Shown one piece after another: positions 55,611-64,000 of a stretch of DNA of 64,000 nucleotides. The notes under the pieces were generated by a model. It made no database searches, was not told the DNA's origin, and worked only from the letters and a program-made list of their open reading frames with translations. Within the stretch, counting starts at the first letter, position 1, and every line of letters begins with the position of its first letter. A program made the translations under genes and the position numbers. This stretch comes from Sphingobacterium sp. SYP-B4668 (lineage in GTDB: Bacteria > Bacteroidota > Bacteroidia > Sphingobacteriales > Sphingobacteriaceae): NCBI RefSeq assembly GCF_027627455.1, contig NZ_CP115483.1, forward strand, positions 3,472,001 to 3,536,000. Reading direction: 5' to 3'.

Positions 55611-57653
55611 CTACCACACACCGACCCGATTTACAGGGGCTATATATTTTTTTGCAGAAGGCTGAATATTAAACGCTTGATAAAATGACTCCATATTATA
55701 CAACGGGCCATTGACCCTAAATTCTTCCGGGCTATGCGGGTCGGTCTTCAACCTTAGGAGCATAGTTTCATCGCGAGTCTTGATTCGCCAAACTTGAGCA
55801 AAGCTCAGAAAAAAACGTTGGTCAGGAGTAAATCCATCAATCCTATCATTTGCCTTCCCTTGCGTGGTCAATTTAAATGCATCATAAGCTATACTAAGCC
55901 CACCTATGTCAGCCAAATTTTCACCCAAGGTCAATTCCCCGTTTACATGTTGATTGTCCAATAGTGTAAACCCATCATATAAATCCACTACCTTTTTAGC
56001 TTTCAGGTTGAATTGCCTCGCGTCCACAGCGGTCCACCAATCGCTCAAATTCCCTTCCTTATCGTACTGTCTGCCTTGATCGTCAAATCCGTGGGTCATC
56101 TCATGTCCAATGACCGCCCCTATTGCTCCGTAATTGATTGCGTCATCGGCATTAAAGTCAAAAAAGGGAAACTGCAGTATCCCCGCCGGAAACACAATTT
56201 CATTATAGGGTGGATTATAGTAGGCATTGACAGTCGGTGGCGTCATCAACCACTCGGCTTTATCTACCGGTTTTCCCATTTTATTCACCATTTCCTTATA
56301 GGCATGACGCGAAGCAGATTGAAGATTCGCGTAATAGGTATCTCGACCAATAACCACATCATCATAATTTTTCCACTTATCTGGATATCCAATCTTTTTA
56401 GTAAAGGCTTCTAACTTCTCGACTGCCTTCTTTTTAGTTTCGGGGGTCATCCAATCCAATTGTCCTATGCGCAACTTATATGTTTTTTGCAAATTGTCAA
56501 CCAATACCATCATCCTTTCTTTCGCCTCTGCCTTAAAATATTTCTCGGCATATAATTTACCAAGCAATTCGCCTAGATTATCATCAACCGCATTCACCAT
56601 CAATTTCCACCGTTCTTTCTGCGATTGTTGACCATTCAGGGTGCGACCATAAAAATCAAATCTCGCCCTCCTAAAATCCTTTGACAGCGCACTAGCCGCC
56701 CCATTCAAAACATCCAACTTCAACTTCTTTTTCCAGATATCAAGCGACTCAGAGATAAGCATATGATCTAGTGCCATATAATATTTGGGCTGTTGAACCA
56801 AAATCGTATCGGTCGTCACTAGTAGTTTCTCCAAGATATCTTTCCAATTCAAGTTAATCGTCTTTGTTTGGAATTCAGCAATAGAATATTTATTATAGTT
56901 CTTAATAGGGTCACGAAGTTCAACAGGGCTAAGATGTGACTTAGCTATTGTGGTCTCTAATTGGATAATTTGGTCAGCAGACTCTTTTGCCAACACCCCC
57001 TCCCCATTTAAGGTAAAAAGCTGGACTATATAATCACGATAAGCCGAGCGTATTTTTTTTGACTTTTCATCATTTTCTAAATAGTAACCTGCATCGGGTA
57101 AATTTAGCCCCCCTTGAATGAAAGTTAACGCGTTTTTTGTAGATATCCGATCATCTGAGGCTATATAGAAATGAAATAAATCTCCATGCCCTTCCTTAAA
57201 TCCACCAGCACAGAAAGCGATAAGTTCCTGCACATTCTTTAGGGCATCAATTTTTTCAATCTGGGATTTTATAGGCGTTATTCCCAATTTTTCGATTGTC
57301 AGGGTATCCATACCGCTAGCATAAAAATCTCCCACCTTCTGTTCATCAGATTTATCCTTGTAACGCTCTTTTGCCGCCTCAATAAGAATTCCGTGTAGTT
57401 TGGTCGTGTTTTCATCCTGCAAGAGATAGAACGACCCCCAACCAGTCTCGGAAGCGGGAATATCCGTTTCTTTTAACCATTTCCCGTTTGCATACCGGAA
57501 GAAATCGTCACCAGGGCTAATAGTAGTATCCATACCACTTAAATCCAAAAAAGAAATCCGCGCATCCGAAGAAGAATCGTTGCTATTGGACTGACAGCTC
57601 CCTAGCACAACAAGTGCAGGTAGCATTGCCCACCATGTATATTTTGTCATCAT
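55611..57653 (-). CDS. M13-family metallopeptidase lipoprotein (PepO/neprilysin-type)
   Basis: This 680-residue protein is a zinc endopeptidase for short peptides. A lipoprotein signal (ALVVLGSC, lipid Cys near residue 20) is followed by the M13 N-terminal domain and the catalytic domain, with HEMTH at about residue 517 in VIGHEMTHGFDDQG, ENLADIGGL supplying the third ligand, and NAYYNPPYNEIVFPAGI. All catalytic residues are intact. The enzyme should be anchored in the outer or inner membrane facing the periplasm. Confidence 0.93.
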   Translation of the reverse strand: MMTKYTWWAMLPALVVLGSCQSNSNDSSSDARISFLDLSGMDTTISPGDDFFRYANGKWLKETDIPASETGWGSFYLLQDENTTKLHGILIEAAKERYKDKSDEQKVGDFYASGMDTLTIEKLGITPIKSQIEKIDALKNVQELIAFCAGGFKEGHGDLFHFYIASDDRISTKNALTFIQGGLNLPDAGYYLENDEKSKKIRSAYRDYIVQLFTLNGEGVLAKESADQIIQLETTIAKSHLSPVELRDPIKNYNKYSIAEFQTKTINLNWKDILEKLLVTTDTILVQQPKYYMALDHMLISESLDIWKKKLKLDVLNGAASALSKDFRRARFDFYGRTLNGQQSQKERWKLMVNAVDDNLGELLGKLYAEKYFKAEAKERMMVLVDNLQKTYKLRIGQLDWMTPETKKKAVEKLEAFTKKIGYPDKWKNYDDVVIGRDTYYANLQSASRHAYKEMVNKMGKPVDKAEWLMTPPTVNAYYNPPYNEIVFPAGILQFPFFDFNADDAINYGAIGAVIGHEMTHGFDDQGRQYDKEGNLSDWWTAVDARQFNLKAKKVVDLYDGFTLLDNQHVNGELTLGENLADIGGLSIAYDAFKLTTQGKANDRIDGFTPDQRFFLSFAQVWRIKTRDETMLLRLKTDPHSPEEFRVNGPLYNMESFYQAFNIQPSAKKYIAPVNRVGVW

Positions 57654-57750
57654 AATTAGTGATTTGATAAATTAAAGTTAGTGATTATTAACGATTTGCT
57701 TAACAAGTAGACTTTCCGCCATAGTCAAAATGCGATAAAGTGGATAAAAG

Positions 57751-57782
57751 TTTTGCAATTCCGCTAGAAGATGCTATTTTTG
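57751..57782 (+). promoter_or_regulatory. Two-box promoter of tRNA-Ser
   Basis: TTTTG (57751-57755), a 19-bp spacer, and TATTTTTG (57775-57782) match the full Bacteroidota consensus. The tRNA begins 12 bp further on. Confidence 0.75.
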
Positions 57783-57794
57783 TGACTCCAAAAC

Positions 57795-57880
<86 letters not shown>

Positions 57881-57883
57881 AGG

Positions 57884-57937
57884 AAAGAAACTCCTTCAAA
57901 TAATATTAAAGGGGTTTTATTAAAGGGGTTTCTTTTT
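57884..57937 (+). terminator. Terminator after tRNA-Ser
   Basis: AAGAAACTCCTT pairs with AAGGGGTTTCTT (one wobble), followed by a T-rich run. The 3' arm lies within a short direct repeat (TTAAAGGGGTTT). Confidence 0.65.
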
Positions 57938-58015
57938 ATTTTAATAACCATATTATACCCTCCTACAAATAATGATAAAATATAGAATCGATTGCAGGCA
58001 ATGTACTGAGGTTGT

Positions 58016-59176
58016 TTAATATCTAAAAACCTCCCTTATACTATGCTCCGCATAACCTGCGCTCGCCGTCATTCCCTTACCTCCAATGCATGTCCGGATA
58101 TGGATCCTATCATCGATATCGTATTCTAATATATGATCTTTGTGCTGCGAATAAAATCCGGCCCAACTGGTTGCAATCTTTCGAACGTCAAATGAAACAA
58201 TCCGTTCTGCTTCCTGCAGCATTAACTCGTTGATATAAGAATCTAAAGAAAATCCTAAGTGGTCGAAATTTGTCCCAGCAGCATATTCGTGTGAATCTCC
58301 AATAATGATACTGCCGTCGGGCGCCATCTTAAACAAGATATGAATTCCGTATTTACGAAGTTCTTCGTAATAGGCCGGGGTCTTCAGCTTTTCAAATGAC
58401 GGGCAGTTGTCCTCAAAACTCTCATATCTACGTATCGTCAAGCCAGTCAATATATTTCCTTCAAGGCCAATGTTTTTGAGTGGCACAGTTCGCATCATCT
58501 GCAACTTACTGATCGCCTGACCACTGGTCTCAAACAGCTCCTTAAAAAGTAATTTAAACTCATATCCATTACAGACCACAGCTTTGTCCGCCTCAAAGCG
58601 CCGGCCATTACTCACGACGACTTCTACTCCAGCATCTTTGCTCGTACAATCTATGACCGGAGAGTCGTAAAACAAGCTATATCCTTTAAATTTAAATTTC
58701 AAATACTCTTGAAGTCGGCGGATCATGACTCCTGGCTCGACACTGACTTCCTGCCCAAAAAATAAAGCTTCTTTGGCATAAGAGCCCCTCACTGCTGTAT
58801 ACTTTTGCTGGATCTGCGCAGCCGTCAACAGCTCTTGCTTATAACCTACTTGATCATAATGATGCTTCAACTCATGTAGCAGCTGGACTTCGTCGTCATC
58901 CGAAGCGATGTAAACACTTCCATTTTGGCGCACCGAAATATCGAATTCACGCTGGATGGCACTGTATATCTCCAATCCTCTCACACCATATTCAAACCAT
59001 TGTCCGGACATGCCCGAAGGCACCACCTGACCAAAATTCCGAATGGTAGACCCGACCGGAAAGTTGTCTTTCTCTAACTGCAGGACTTCTTTGCCCAATT
59101 TTAACGCATGGTAGGCATGGAAAGTACCGAGTATCCCTCCGCCAATGATTACCAAGTCATATTTGTGTTGTTTCAT
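58016..59176 (-). CDS. FAD-dependent amine oxidoreductase of the phosphonate-associated TIGR03364 type
   Basis: This 386-residue DAAO-fold flavoenzyme has the dinucleotide site IIGGGILGTFHAY (about 11-23) and the Glu at about 35 binding ribose. The RNFGQVVPSG block near residues 46-55 is the family hallmark. The C-terminal IGGKGMTASAGYAEH closes over FAD. Related enzymes sit next to phosphonatase genes and are thought to deaminate an aminophosphonate oxidatively. Here it is the third gene of an operon with a DUF5690 membrane protein and a phosphonatase-like hydrolase. The true substrate is not shown. Confidence 0.85.
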   Translation of the reverse strand: MKQHKYDLVIIGGGILGTFHAYHALKLGKEVLQLEKDNFPVGSTIRNFGQVVPSGMSGQWFEYGVRGLEIYSAIQREFDISVRQNGSVYIASDDDEVQLLHELKHHYDQVGYKQELLTAAQIQQKYTAVRGSYAKEALFFGQEVSVEPGVMIRRLQEYLKFKFKGYSLFYDSPVIDCTSKDAGVEVVVSNGRRFEADKAVVCNGYEFKLLFKELFETSGQAISKLQMMRTVPLKNIGLEGNILTGLTIRRYESFEDNCPSFEKLKTPAYYEELRKYGIHILFKMAPDGSIIIGDSHEYAAGTNFDHLGFSLDSYINELMLQEAERIVSFDVRKIATSWAGFYSQHKDHILEYDIDDRIHIRTCIGGKGMTASAGYAEHSIREVFRY

Positions 59177-59204
59177 TTTTTTATTTAATTATTTGTTGTG
59201 GATT

Positions 59205-60548
59205 TTAGGCTCCAGAGGCCTGCAATTGTCCTCTTGAATCCAGTGCATCCGAAGGCCTGACTGTGTTTCTATTACGTCTTGATATCGTTTTATTTACAAA
59301 ATACATCAGGGAAGCAACAGCACATACAGCCCCTAGTATAGATATGATATACACCAACTGACTAAAATAAATAGCCCAGCTTATGTTAATAGGTCCGGTT
59401 TCTTTAAGCATTAAAAGAGAAAAACTCCCTAAATAACCAATGGAGTCTGCTAAATACATCACAAATCCGACATTCCCTTTCACATTGAAATTAGCGATCA
59501 TACGTTCAAAGAAAATAGCATTGTAAGGGATGTAGGCCATATAGAGCCCCAGTCCCACCAAGGTCATCCAAGTAACACCGTCAATCATATTTCTATCGAA
59601 ACTATATGTCGCAATGCCACAGGTAACAAATCCAATTAAGATCATAACATGTATCCATGAAAATGCCCTTAAGTTGTCCTTCACCAAAATCAACAGACTC
59701 ATCAGTGCTAGAATTACGACAGCAATAATTGCGTCGACTTTCGTATAAATATGGTTGTCCTTCACGTGTAGATGCTGCCAAATCTCGACTTCAAAATTAT
59801 CACGCACATCCCGCAGCACCGTCAACATGACGTATATGAATATCGTTATTATAATTCCTGGCAAAAACTGTATCATAAAGCTTCTCCGCTGGATTCGATT
59901 CATAGGGATTCGTAGGGTCCTCAATCGCTGATCTTCTGCACTTGGCGGTGGGATCATCTCAAGACATAAGACACTGATTAAAAACGGCACGAGGAACACC
60001 AATCCTGTAAAAAAGGGCATCCAAAACTCACTGATATGAAAAACATCAATCAATGTTCGACCTACTGTCTTTACAAAACCTGATGCAAATATCAAACTAA
60101 CGGACATTACTGCGCCCATGAACTCGGTACCCTTTCTCCCCTCTAGATAACTAAAAACTAGTCCCCAGACCATCCCAAGAGGAAATCCATTGATGACCAG
60201 GCACACCATATTATAGGGTGCCGGAATAACGGCAAAGCCCAGCAGTCCCAACCATGATATCCCGATTAAAACGAGGAGATACTTGGCCCTACTCTGACTT
60301 TTGGACTCTGATATAAACCGAATACCATAAAACTTGCTACACATATACCCAACCATCTGCAACATCACCAACCAGACCTTATAGTCAATTCCCCAAAGCT
60401 CCGATTCCTCAAAAACACCTGCTGCAAAGGATTTGCGGAAGGCGTACATACTCGTATAGCAGCAGAACGCTGCTAGCGCTGCAAAAATTGAAACTTGCGC
60501 ACAGCGCCAACCTGCAGCCTTAGTCCGTAATGAAACCAACGATATCAT
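59205..60548 (-). CDS. DUF5690 family multi-pass membrane protein
   Basis: This 447-residue inner-membrane protein has about 12 helices with an MFS-like 6+6 arrangement and a central basic cytosolic loop (near RIPMNRIQRRSF). Typical phrases are FCCYTSMYAFRKSFAAG, VINGFPLGMVWGLVFSYLEGR and IPYNAIFFERM. DUF5690 is a transporter-like family resembling phosphate/sugar-phosphate antiporters of the glpT class. It is 10 bp after the phosphonatase-like gene and 28 bp before the FAD enzyme gene, so uptake of the operon's substrate is the natural inference. Confidence 0.82.
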   Translation of the reverse strand: MISLVSLRTKAAGWRCAQVSIFAALAAFCCYTSMYAFRKSFAAGVFEESELWGIDYKVWLVMLQMVGYMCSKFYGIRFISESKSQSRAKYLLVLIGISWLGLLGFAVIPAPYNMVCLVINGFPLGMVWGLVFSYLEGRKGTEFMGAVMSVSLIFASGFVKTVGRTLIDVFHISEFWMPFFTGLVFLVPFLISVLCLEMIPPPSAEDQRLRTLRIPMNRIQRRSFMIQFLPGIIITIFIYVMLTVLRDVRDNFEVEIWQHLHVKDNHIYTKVDAIIAVVILALMSLLILVKDNLRAFSWIHVMILIGFVTCGIATYSFDRNMIDGVTWMTLVGLGLYMAYIPYNAIFFERMIANFNVKGNVGFVMYLADSIGYLGSFSLLMLKETGPINISWAIYFSQLVYIISILGAVCAVASLMYFVNKTISRRNRNTVRPSDALDSRGQLQASGA

Positions 60549-60558
60549 CTTCGGGCGC

Positions 60559-61236
60559 TTAGCGAATGATGGTTAACACATCTTCGATGTGATCCACGAT
60601 ATGCGTGGGGCCATAGGTGGCAAGCTCGTCCCTGGTAAAGGCTCCGGTGGTCACTCCTATTATGTATTTACACTGCGCACGATGTCCTTCGTTGATATCG
60701 ACCTCGGTATCCCCTACCTTAGCTACCTCGCTAGCATCGGTAATACCCAATTGGCGCATCATCTTCTCTATCATGTAGGGATATGGCCGCCCCGCCTCTA
60801 CCTCATCGCTGGCAACCAATATATCTATCTTGTCATTCCAGTCCAACCGATCAACAATCAACTGCGCGATATCCCGCGAAAATCCCGTATCAAGACCAAT
60901 GAACACTCCCCTCTCTCGAAGCAATCCGAATGTACCCTCTACACCGTCTAAGGGAACAATATCGGTAGATTCACGGTAGAATGTGAGCATCTCCTCCACA
61001 AAAGAAGTATGAATACGATCGATCAACGCTGGGGTAATTGCATCACTGTCACGTTCCAGTTTTTCCAATATCATACGAATCGCGACCGGCTTCTGATATC
61101 CCATTATCGGGCTGACATCTTCAAGCCGCGCCTGATAACCATACAACTGCATAGCGTTTACAAACGCGGCTCCTACATAATTTTCATCTTTAACCGTCGT
61201 GCCGGCCATATCGAATACAACTAACTTAATGGACAT
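60559..61236 (-). CDS. Phosphonatase-like HAD hydrolase (PhnX-related)
   Basis: From the ATG at 61236 (MSIKLVVFD) the protein is 225 residues; the longer frame adds 25 atypical residues. It has the nucleophile motif FDMAGT (Asp9, instead of the usual DxDx), the cap-domain Lys49 in MGYQKPVAIR that aligns with the Schiff-base lysine of phosphonoacetaldehyde hydrolase, and KVGDTEVDINEG with the C-terminal acidic residues. The predicted reaction is C-P bond hydrolysis of phosphonoacetaldehyde or a close relative. It is the first gene of the operon. Confidence 0.85.
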   Translation of the reverse strand: MSIKLVVFDMAGTTVKDENYVGAAFVNAMQLYGYQARLEDVSPIMGYQKPVAIRMILEKLERDSDAITPALIDRIHTSFVEEMLTFYRESTDIVPLDGVEGTFGLLRERGVFIGLDTGFSRDIAQLIVDRLDWNDKIDILVASDEVEAGRPYPYMIEKMMRQLGITDASEVAKVGDTEVDINEGHRAQCKYIIGVTTGAFTRDELATYGPTHIVDHIEDVLTIIR

Positions 61237-61308
61237 CTTTCTTTTTTTTAAGGTTTCATTACACTTATAGCCCCCACTATTTCTATTGAAATAGAAGTTT
61301 CTACATTT

Positions 61309-61316
61309 CAAAAATA
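61309..61316 (-). promoter_or_regulatory. -7 promoter element for the phosphonatase-type operon
   Basis: The minus strand reads TATTTTTG, a perfect TAnnTTTG, about 72 bp upstream of the ATG at 61236. Confidence 0.5.
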
Positions 61317-61496
61317 AAACCCTAACATTAAGTTAACAGCAAGCAAATATTAAGCATTTGTAAACAAATGAAAAAGATAAACAGCAACAACTAAAAACCA
61401 AAAATCAGTTAGTTATTAAGTATTTAAAGATAAAAAACGTTTTAGATATTCTTAAAAAAAGTTAAATAAATCTATAAAAGTTAATAAAAATTAAAC

Positions 61497-61537
61497 AAAA
61501 AAAAGCATCGTTCATCCTGTGAACGATGCTTTTTGCA
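61497..61537 (-). terminator. Intrinsic terminator of the phosphoesterase-propeller gene
   Basis: A stem of AAAAGCATCGTTCA / TGAACGATGCTTTT lies 20 bp past the stop at 61553, followed by T bases on the minus strand. It isolates this gene from the downstream operon. Confidence 0.88.
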
Positions 61538-61552
61538 TTCCGTATTAGATAT

Positions 61553-63934
61553 TTAGTCCTTCACGCTGAAACAATACACATTGCCTGCAAAATCGGCAAT
61601 ATATACATGCCTATCATCGAGGGCAGTCTCCGCGAGAATAGGTGCGCCAACATTGACCTTATCGAGTAGCTTCCCTTCCAAATTCAACACGTACAGATAG
61701 CCATCCGAAGCGCCAAAAAATAGCTTCTGTCCCTGCTGCACAACTCCAGATTCGACGGTACCGACCAACTTATGCAAATCCGGTGTCGTATAAGAAGAGG
61801 TGTAGATCAATGCTTCTCCTGTTTCAAAAACCCAACGCTCTTCAAACGTATTTTTGTCATAACTCTTCACTCCACCCAGAGAGCTGGGCATAATCAGCTG
61901 ATTGCCGCTCAGTAATGGAGCAGCCATCACCTTGAAATCATCTTCGTATATTCTTTTGCGGATGACTTGTCCCGACTTCTCATTCAACAAAAATAGTCCA
62001 TTCAGTCCAGCAACATATAGTCCGTTATCGTCAGCGCTCGCTCCGCTGCTCCTGAACCTCACGCCATCGTCATTCTTCTTCCAACGCAGTTGGCCCGTTT
62101 TGCGGTCGTGTACAAATAAGGCATTCCAGTTGGCCCCGGTTATAAGATGGTCTGCTGTAGCTAGCATTTCGCCTGGCATCCCCTCGCCTCCATTCCAATC
62201 CTTATTTTGCCATAAAAGCTCTCCATCCACCACACGTAGAGCAGATAAATAATTGCCAGCGCCTGTGTAGTAATAACCATCGCGCACGACACCAGCGGTG
62301 ACATAAGCTGGCAACTTACCTCCGCTAAGCGCTTTACTCCAGATGAGCTTACCGTCAGTCTCATTAAGTGCATATACCACTCCTCCTACATCTGTAGCCA
62401 AGACGACTCCGTCACTATAACGCAATTTTTGTTTGACTGAATTCTTCGTTTTAAATTCCCAAAGAACCTGACCATCAGCCTTAGCTAAAGCGGCTATCTT
62501 TCCCTTCTCACTGCCGCTATCATCTATAGTCGCGACAAACACACGGTTCCCTTGCACTAATGGAGATACTTTCCAGATATTCGCTCCTATATTGGTAGAC
62601 CAAGATAGACGAAGATTAGCTTCTGGCGATGCCTGGGCTTTAAATTGACTTTTCTTCAATGCTTGATGGCCGTCCTTGTAGTTGACTTCCAATATAAGCT
62701 CAAAGTCACGCTTTACATCCGAGGACACGGCTGCTGTACCTCTCCAGTTCCAATCGCTCGCTTGAGACATTTCACAGACCTCCGTCCACTTTCCTTTTCC
62801 ATCAAAAAGTATAGCCTTCACTGACGCTACTTCCCGCTCACTGTCGTAGATATTTGCACTGATATTTAGCTTTTTATTCTCGATAAGACATATGTCACTA
62901 TTCTTTGGGTAGATCAATTCGATATGATCATTCAAATTGGGGTACTTAGGTGCCACCTGTCTAACACCATTCTTATCGACATCAATCACCATAAACTGGC
63001 CCACAGAATGATCGATTCCACCTTTATTGGGTGCATTTGTCGAAATGACCAATACATCTGATGATTGTCCAAATACGTAATTATTATGCCAATGGCCATA
63101 CAAATATGCTTTTAGATTGTACTGTCTCAAATCAATGGACTGCGTCTTACCTTTCATGATGAAATCTTTACCTACAATCAGATCATGATTGATAAAGATC
63201 AGTGGTTTGTCCTTCTCCTTTAAAGCGAGGTCTTTTTTGAGCCAAGAGATTACCTGATCTTGTGTATAACGGGGAGCATAGTCCCCACTCGGCATTGGTG
63301 TCACCACGAAATGGACAGGCCCTGCATTAAATGAATAATAAACTGGTCCAAAAAGATCTTCAAATAATTTCTCCCCATATTCACCTTTGACCAAATCATG
63401 ATTTCCAACGGTGTAGTAAGTAGATCGCCCCATCAAATCCGAATTGACCTGCCGTGCATGGAATTGCATACCTGGTTCATAACAGATATCACCTGTATGC
63501 ATAATCAGAGAAGCCTCCTGATGCTGGGCATAATTGCGAATATTATCAATCCAACTTCCGTACAAAGGCGTCTCGGTATCAGTCACTTGAATAAAACGTA
63601 GAAAGTCTGGTCGCTGGCTTTCGTCCTTGACCATACCAAAATCGAAAACTTCCTGTTTATGATCTATTTTTAGATAATGTGTGGTGCTGCTTTTGTATCC
63701 AGAGGGTACGGTCACAAATAAAAACCGGGCATCTGGATTGGTCGGGATACTAAATTGCCCTTTGGCATCTGTCTGCACGACCTCATACCCGTCAGAAACA
63801 ACAACACCTGGCAAGCCGACCTCCTGGGAGTCGATCTTCTTGTTGCCATTGCCATCGAGGTATACTTGCCCTTTATGCTGTGCGAAGGCACTGTTACAAA
63901 GCAGTAATGCACCGAAAAATAGCAGTCTTTTCAT
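61553..63934 (-). CDS. Exported calcineurin-like phosphoesterase fused to a PQQ-type beta-propeller
   Basis: This 793-residue protein has a signal peptide (to about residue 19, SAFAQ). Residues 20-105 form a Gly-rich MetallophosN-type Ig fold (VYLDGNGNKKID). The phosphoesterase core spans about 110-300 with GD (148-149), GNHD (177-180), NHD (249-251) and GHWH (280-283). The first motif reads D119-T-E121, so Glu replaces the customary His. A MetallophosC-like domain covers about 330-440. The C-terminal 350 residues are propeller blades with phrases such as AALAKADGQVLWEF and YALNETDGKLIWSK. It probably hydrolyses a phosphoester in the periplasm. Confidence 0.85.
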   Translation of the reverse strand: MKRLLFFGALLLCNSAFAQHKGQVYLDGNGNKKIDSQEVGLPGVVVSDGYEVVQTDAKGQFSIPTNPDARFLFVTVPSGYKSSTTHYLKIDHKQEVFDFGMVKDESQRPDFLRFIQVTDTETPLYGSWIDNIRNYAQHQEASLIMHTGDICYEPGMQFHARQVNSDLMGRSTYYTVGNHDLVKGEYGEKLFEDLFGPVYYSFNAGPVHFVVTPMPSGDYAPRYTQDQVISWLKKDLALKEKDKPLIFINHDLIVGKDFIMKGKTQSIDLRQYNLKAYLYGHWHNNYVFGQSSDVLVISTNAPNKGGIDHSVGQFMVIDVDKNGVRQVAPKYPNLNDHIELIYPKNSDICLIENKKLNISANIYDSEREVASVKAILFDGKGKWTEVCEMSQASDWNWRGTAAVSSDVKRDFELILEVNYKDGHQALKKSQFKAQASPEANLRLSWSTNIGANIWKVSPLVQGNRVFVATIDDSGSEKGKIAALAKADGQVLWEFKTKNSVKQKLRYSDGVVLATDVGGVVYALNETDGKLIWSKALSGGKLPAYVTAGVVRDGYYYTGAGNYLSALRVVDGELLWQNKDWNGGEGMPGEMLATADHLITGANWNALFVHDRKTGQLRWKKNDDGVRFRSSGASADDNGLYVAGLNGLFLLNEKSGQVIRKRIYEDDFKVMAAPLLSGNQLIMPSSLGGVKSYDKNTFEERWVFETGEALIYTSSYTTPDLHKLVGTVESGVVQQGQKLFFGASDGYLYVLNLEGKLLDKVNVGAPILAETALDDRHVYIADFAGNVYCFSVKD

Positions 63935-64000
63935 ATATAAGTTTAATATTTATTAACAATGTATATCAAAATACAGGTATTGGGAGAATTTAAAAACAAT

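Larger units (their letters stand above)
61237..61552. other. 316-bp A/T-rich intergenic region
   Basis: It separates the phosphonatase-type operon from the phosphoesterase-propeller gene on the same strand. It holds a -7 promoter element (61309-61316), a small hairpin CTATTTC-TATT-GAAATAG at about 61278, a long A/T-rich stretch, and the terminator at 61497. No open frame is evident. Confidence 0.5.

Noticed and set aside
61237..61500. A/T-rich intergenic stretch considered as a riboswitch or small RNA
   Set aside because: Apart from a short hairpin and a terminator belonging to the neighbouring gene, no conserved aptamer structure could be recognised.

Overview
The window is 64 kb of a low-to-moderate GC chromosome from the phylum Bacteroidota. 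The most likely family is Sphingobacteriaceae (Sphingobacterium or Pedobacter type). The evidence is: repeated promoters of the Bacteroidota form TAnnTTTG; a type B T9SS / gliding-motility C-terminal domain; glutamine synthetase type III; families largely confined to this phylum (DUF3943, DUF5690); topoisomerase I with C-terminal Toprim repeats instead of zinc fingers; and IF-3 and L20 sequences of sphingobacterial type. I see no phage, insertion sequence, CRISPR array or rRNA. There is one tRNA gene. Genes are densely packed on both strands, mostly singly or in operons of two to four.

Layout. 1-11 kb: recQ (cut by the left edge) diverges from kdsD, then a DUF1573 protein, an aspartate-type aminotransferase, a small helical protein, and a minus-strand series of cmk, an unknown protein, topA, a UbiA prenyltransferase and yihA/engB. 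11-21 kb: a NatAB-like ABC exporter, a DUF3943 outer-membrane protein, a TPR protein, lon and an ABC1/UbiB kinase. 21-36 kb: an outer-membrane beta-barrel protein, WbqC, a lipid A-type acyltransferase overlapping a family 2 glycosyltransferase, ligA, dapA, an aspartyl protease-PDZ protein, nnr, a SIMPL protein, an S9 peptidase, and a phosphoesterase/DUF3050 pair. 36-51 kb: glutamine synthetase III, a CPA2 antiporter with a stress-protein-like tail, a LytS/LytT-type two-component pair, DUF1801 and DUF3060 proteins, a lipoprotein with a sialidase-like propeller, the thrS-infC-rpmI-rplT translation operon, and a kefF-kefC glutathione-gated-type potassium efflux pair. 51-64 kb: a large T9SS type B surface protein, queE, rplU-rpmA, an M13 peptidase, tRNA-Ser(GGA), a three-gene phosphonate-type catabolic operon, and a secreted calcineurin phosphoesterase fused to a PQQ-type beta-propeller.

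Most of the window is housekeeping. The parts that look accessory are the block downstream of tRNA-Ser (58-64 kb), the DUF3050/phosphoesterase pair, and the two-component system beside the antiporter. The best candidate for an under-described system is the 58-61 kb operon. It pairs a FAD amine oxidase of the phosphonate-associated type with a phosphonatase-like HAD enzyme that keeps the Schiff-base lysine, and with a DUF5690 membrane protein that may be its importer. No transaminase is present. Several gene starts were moved inward from the longest open frame; the reasons are given per gene. All promoter calls come from motif matching by eye.
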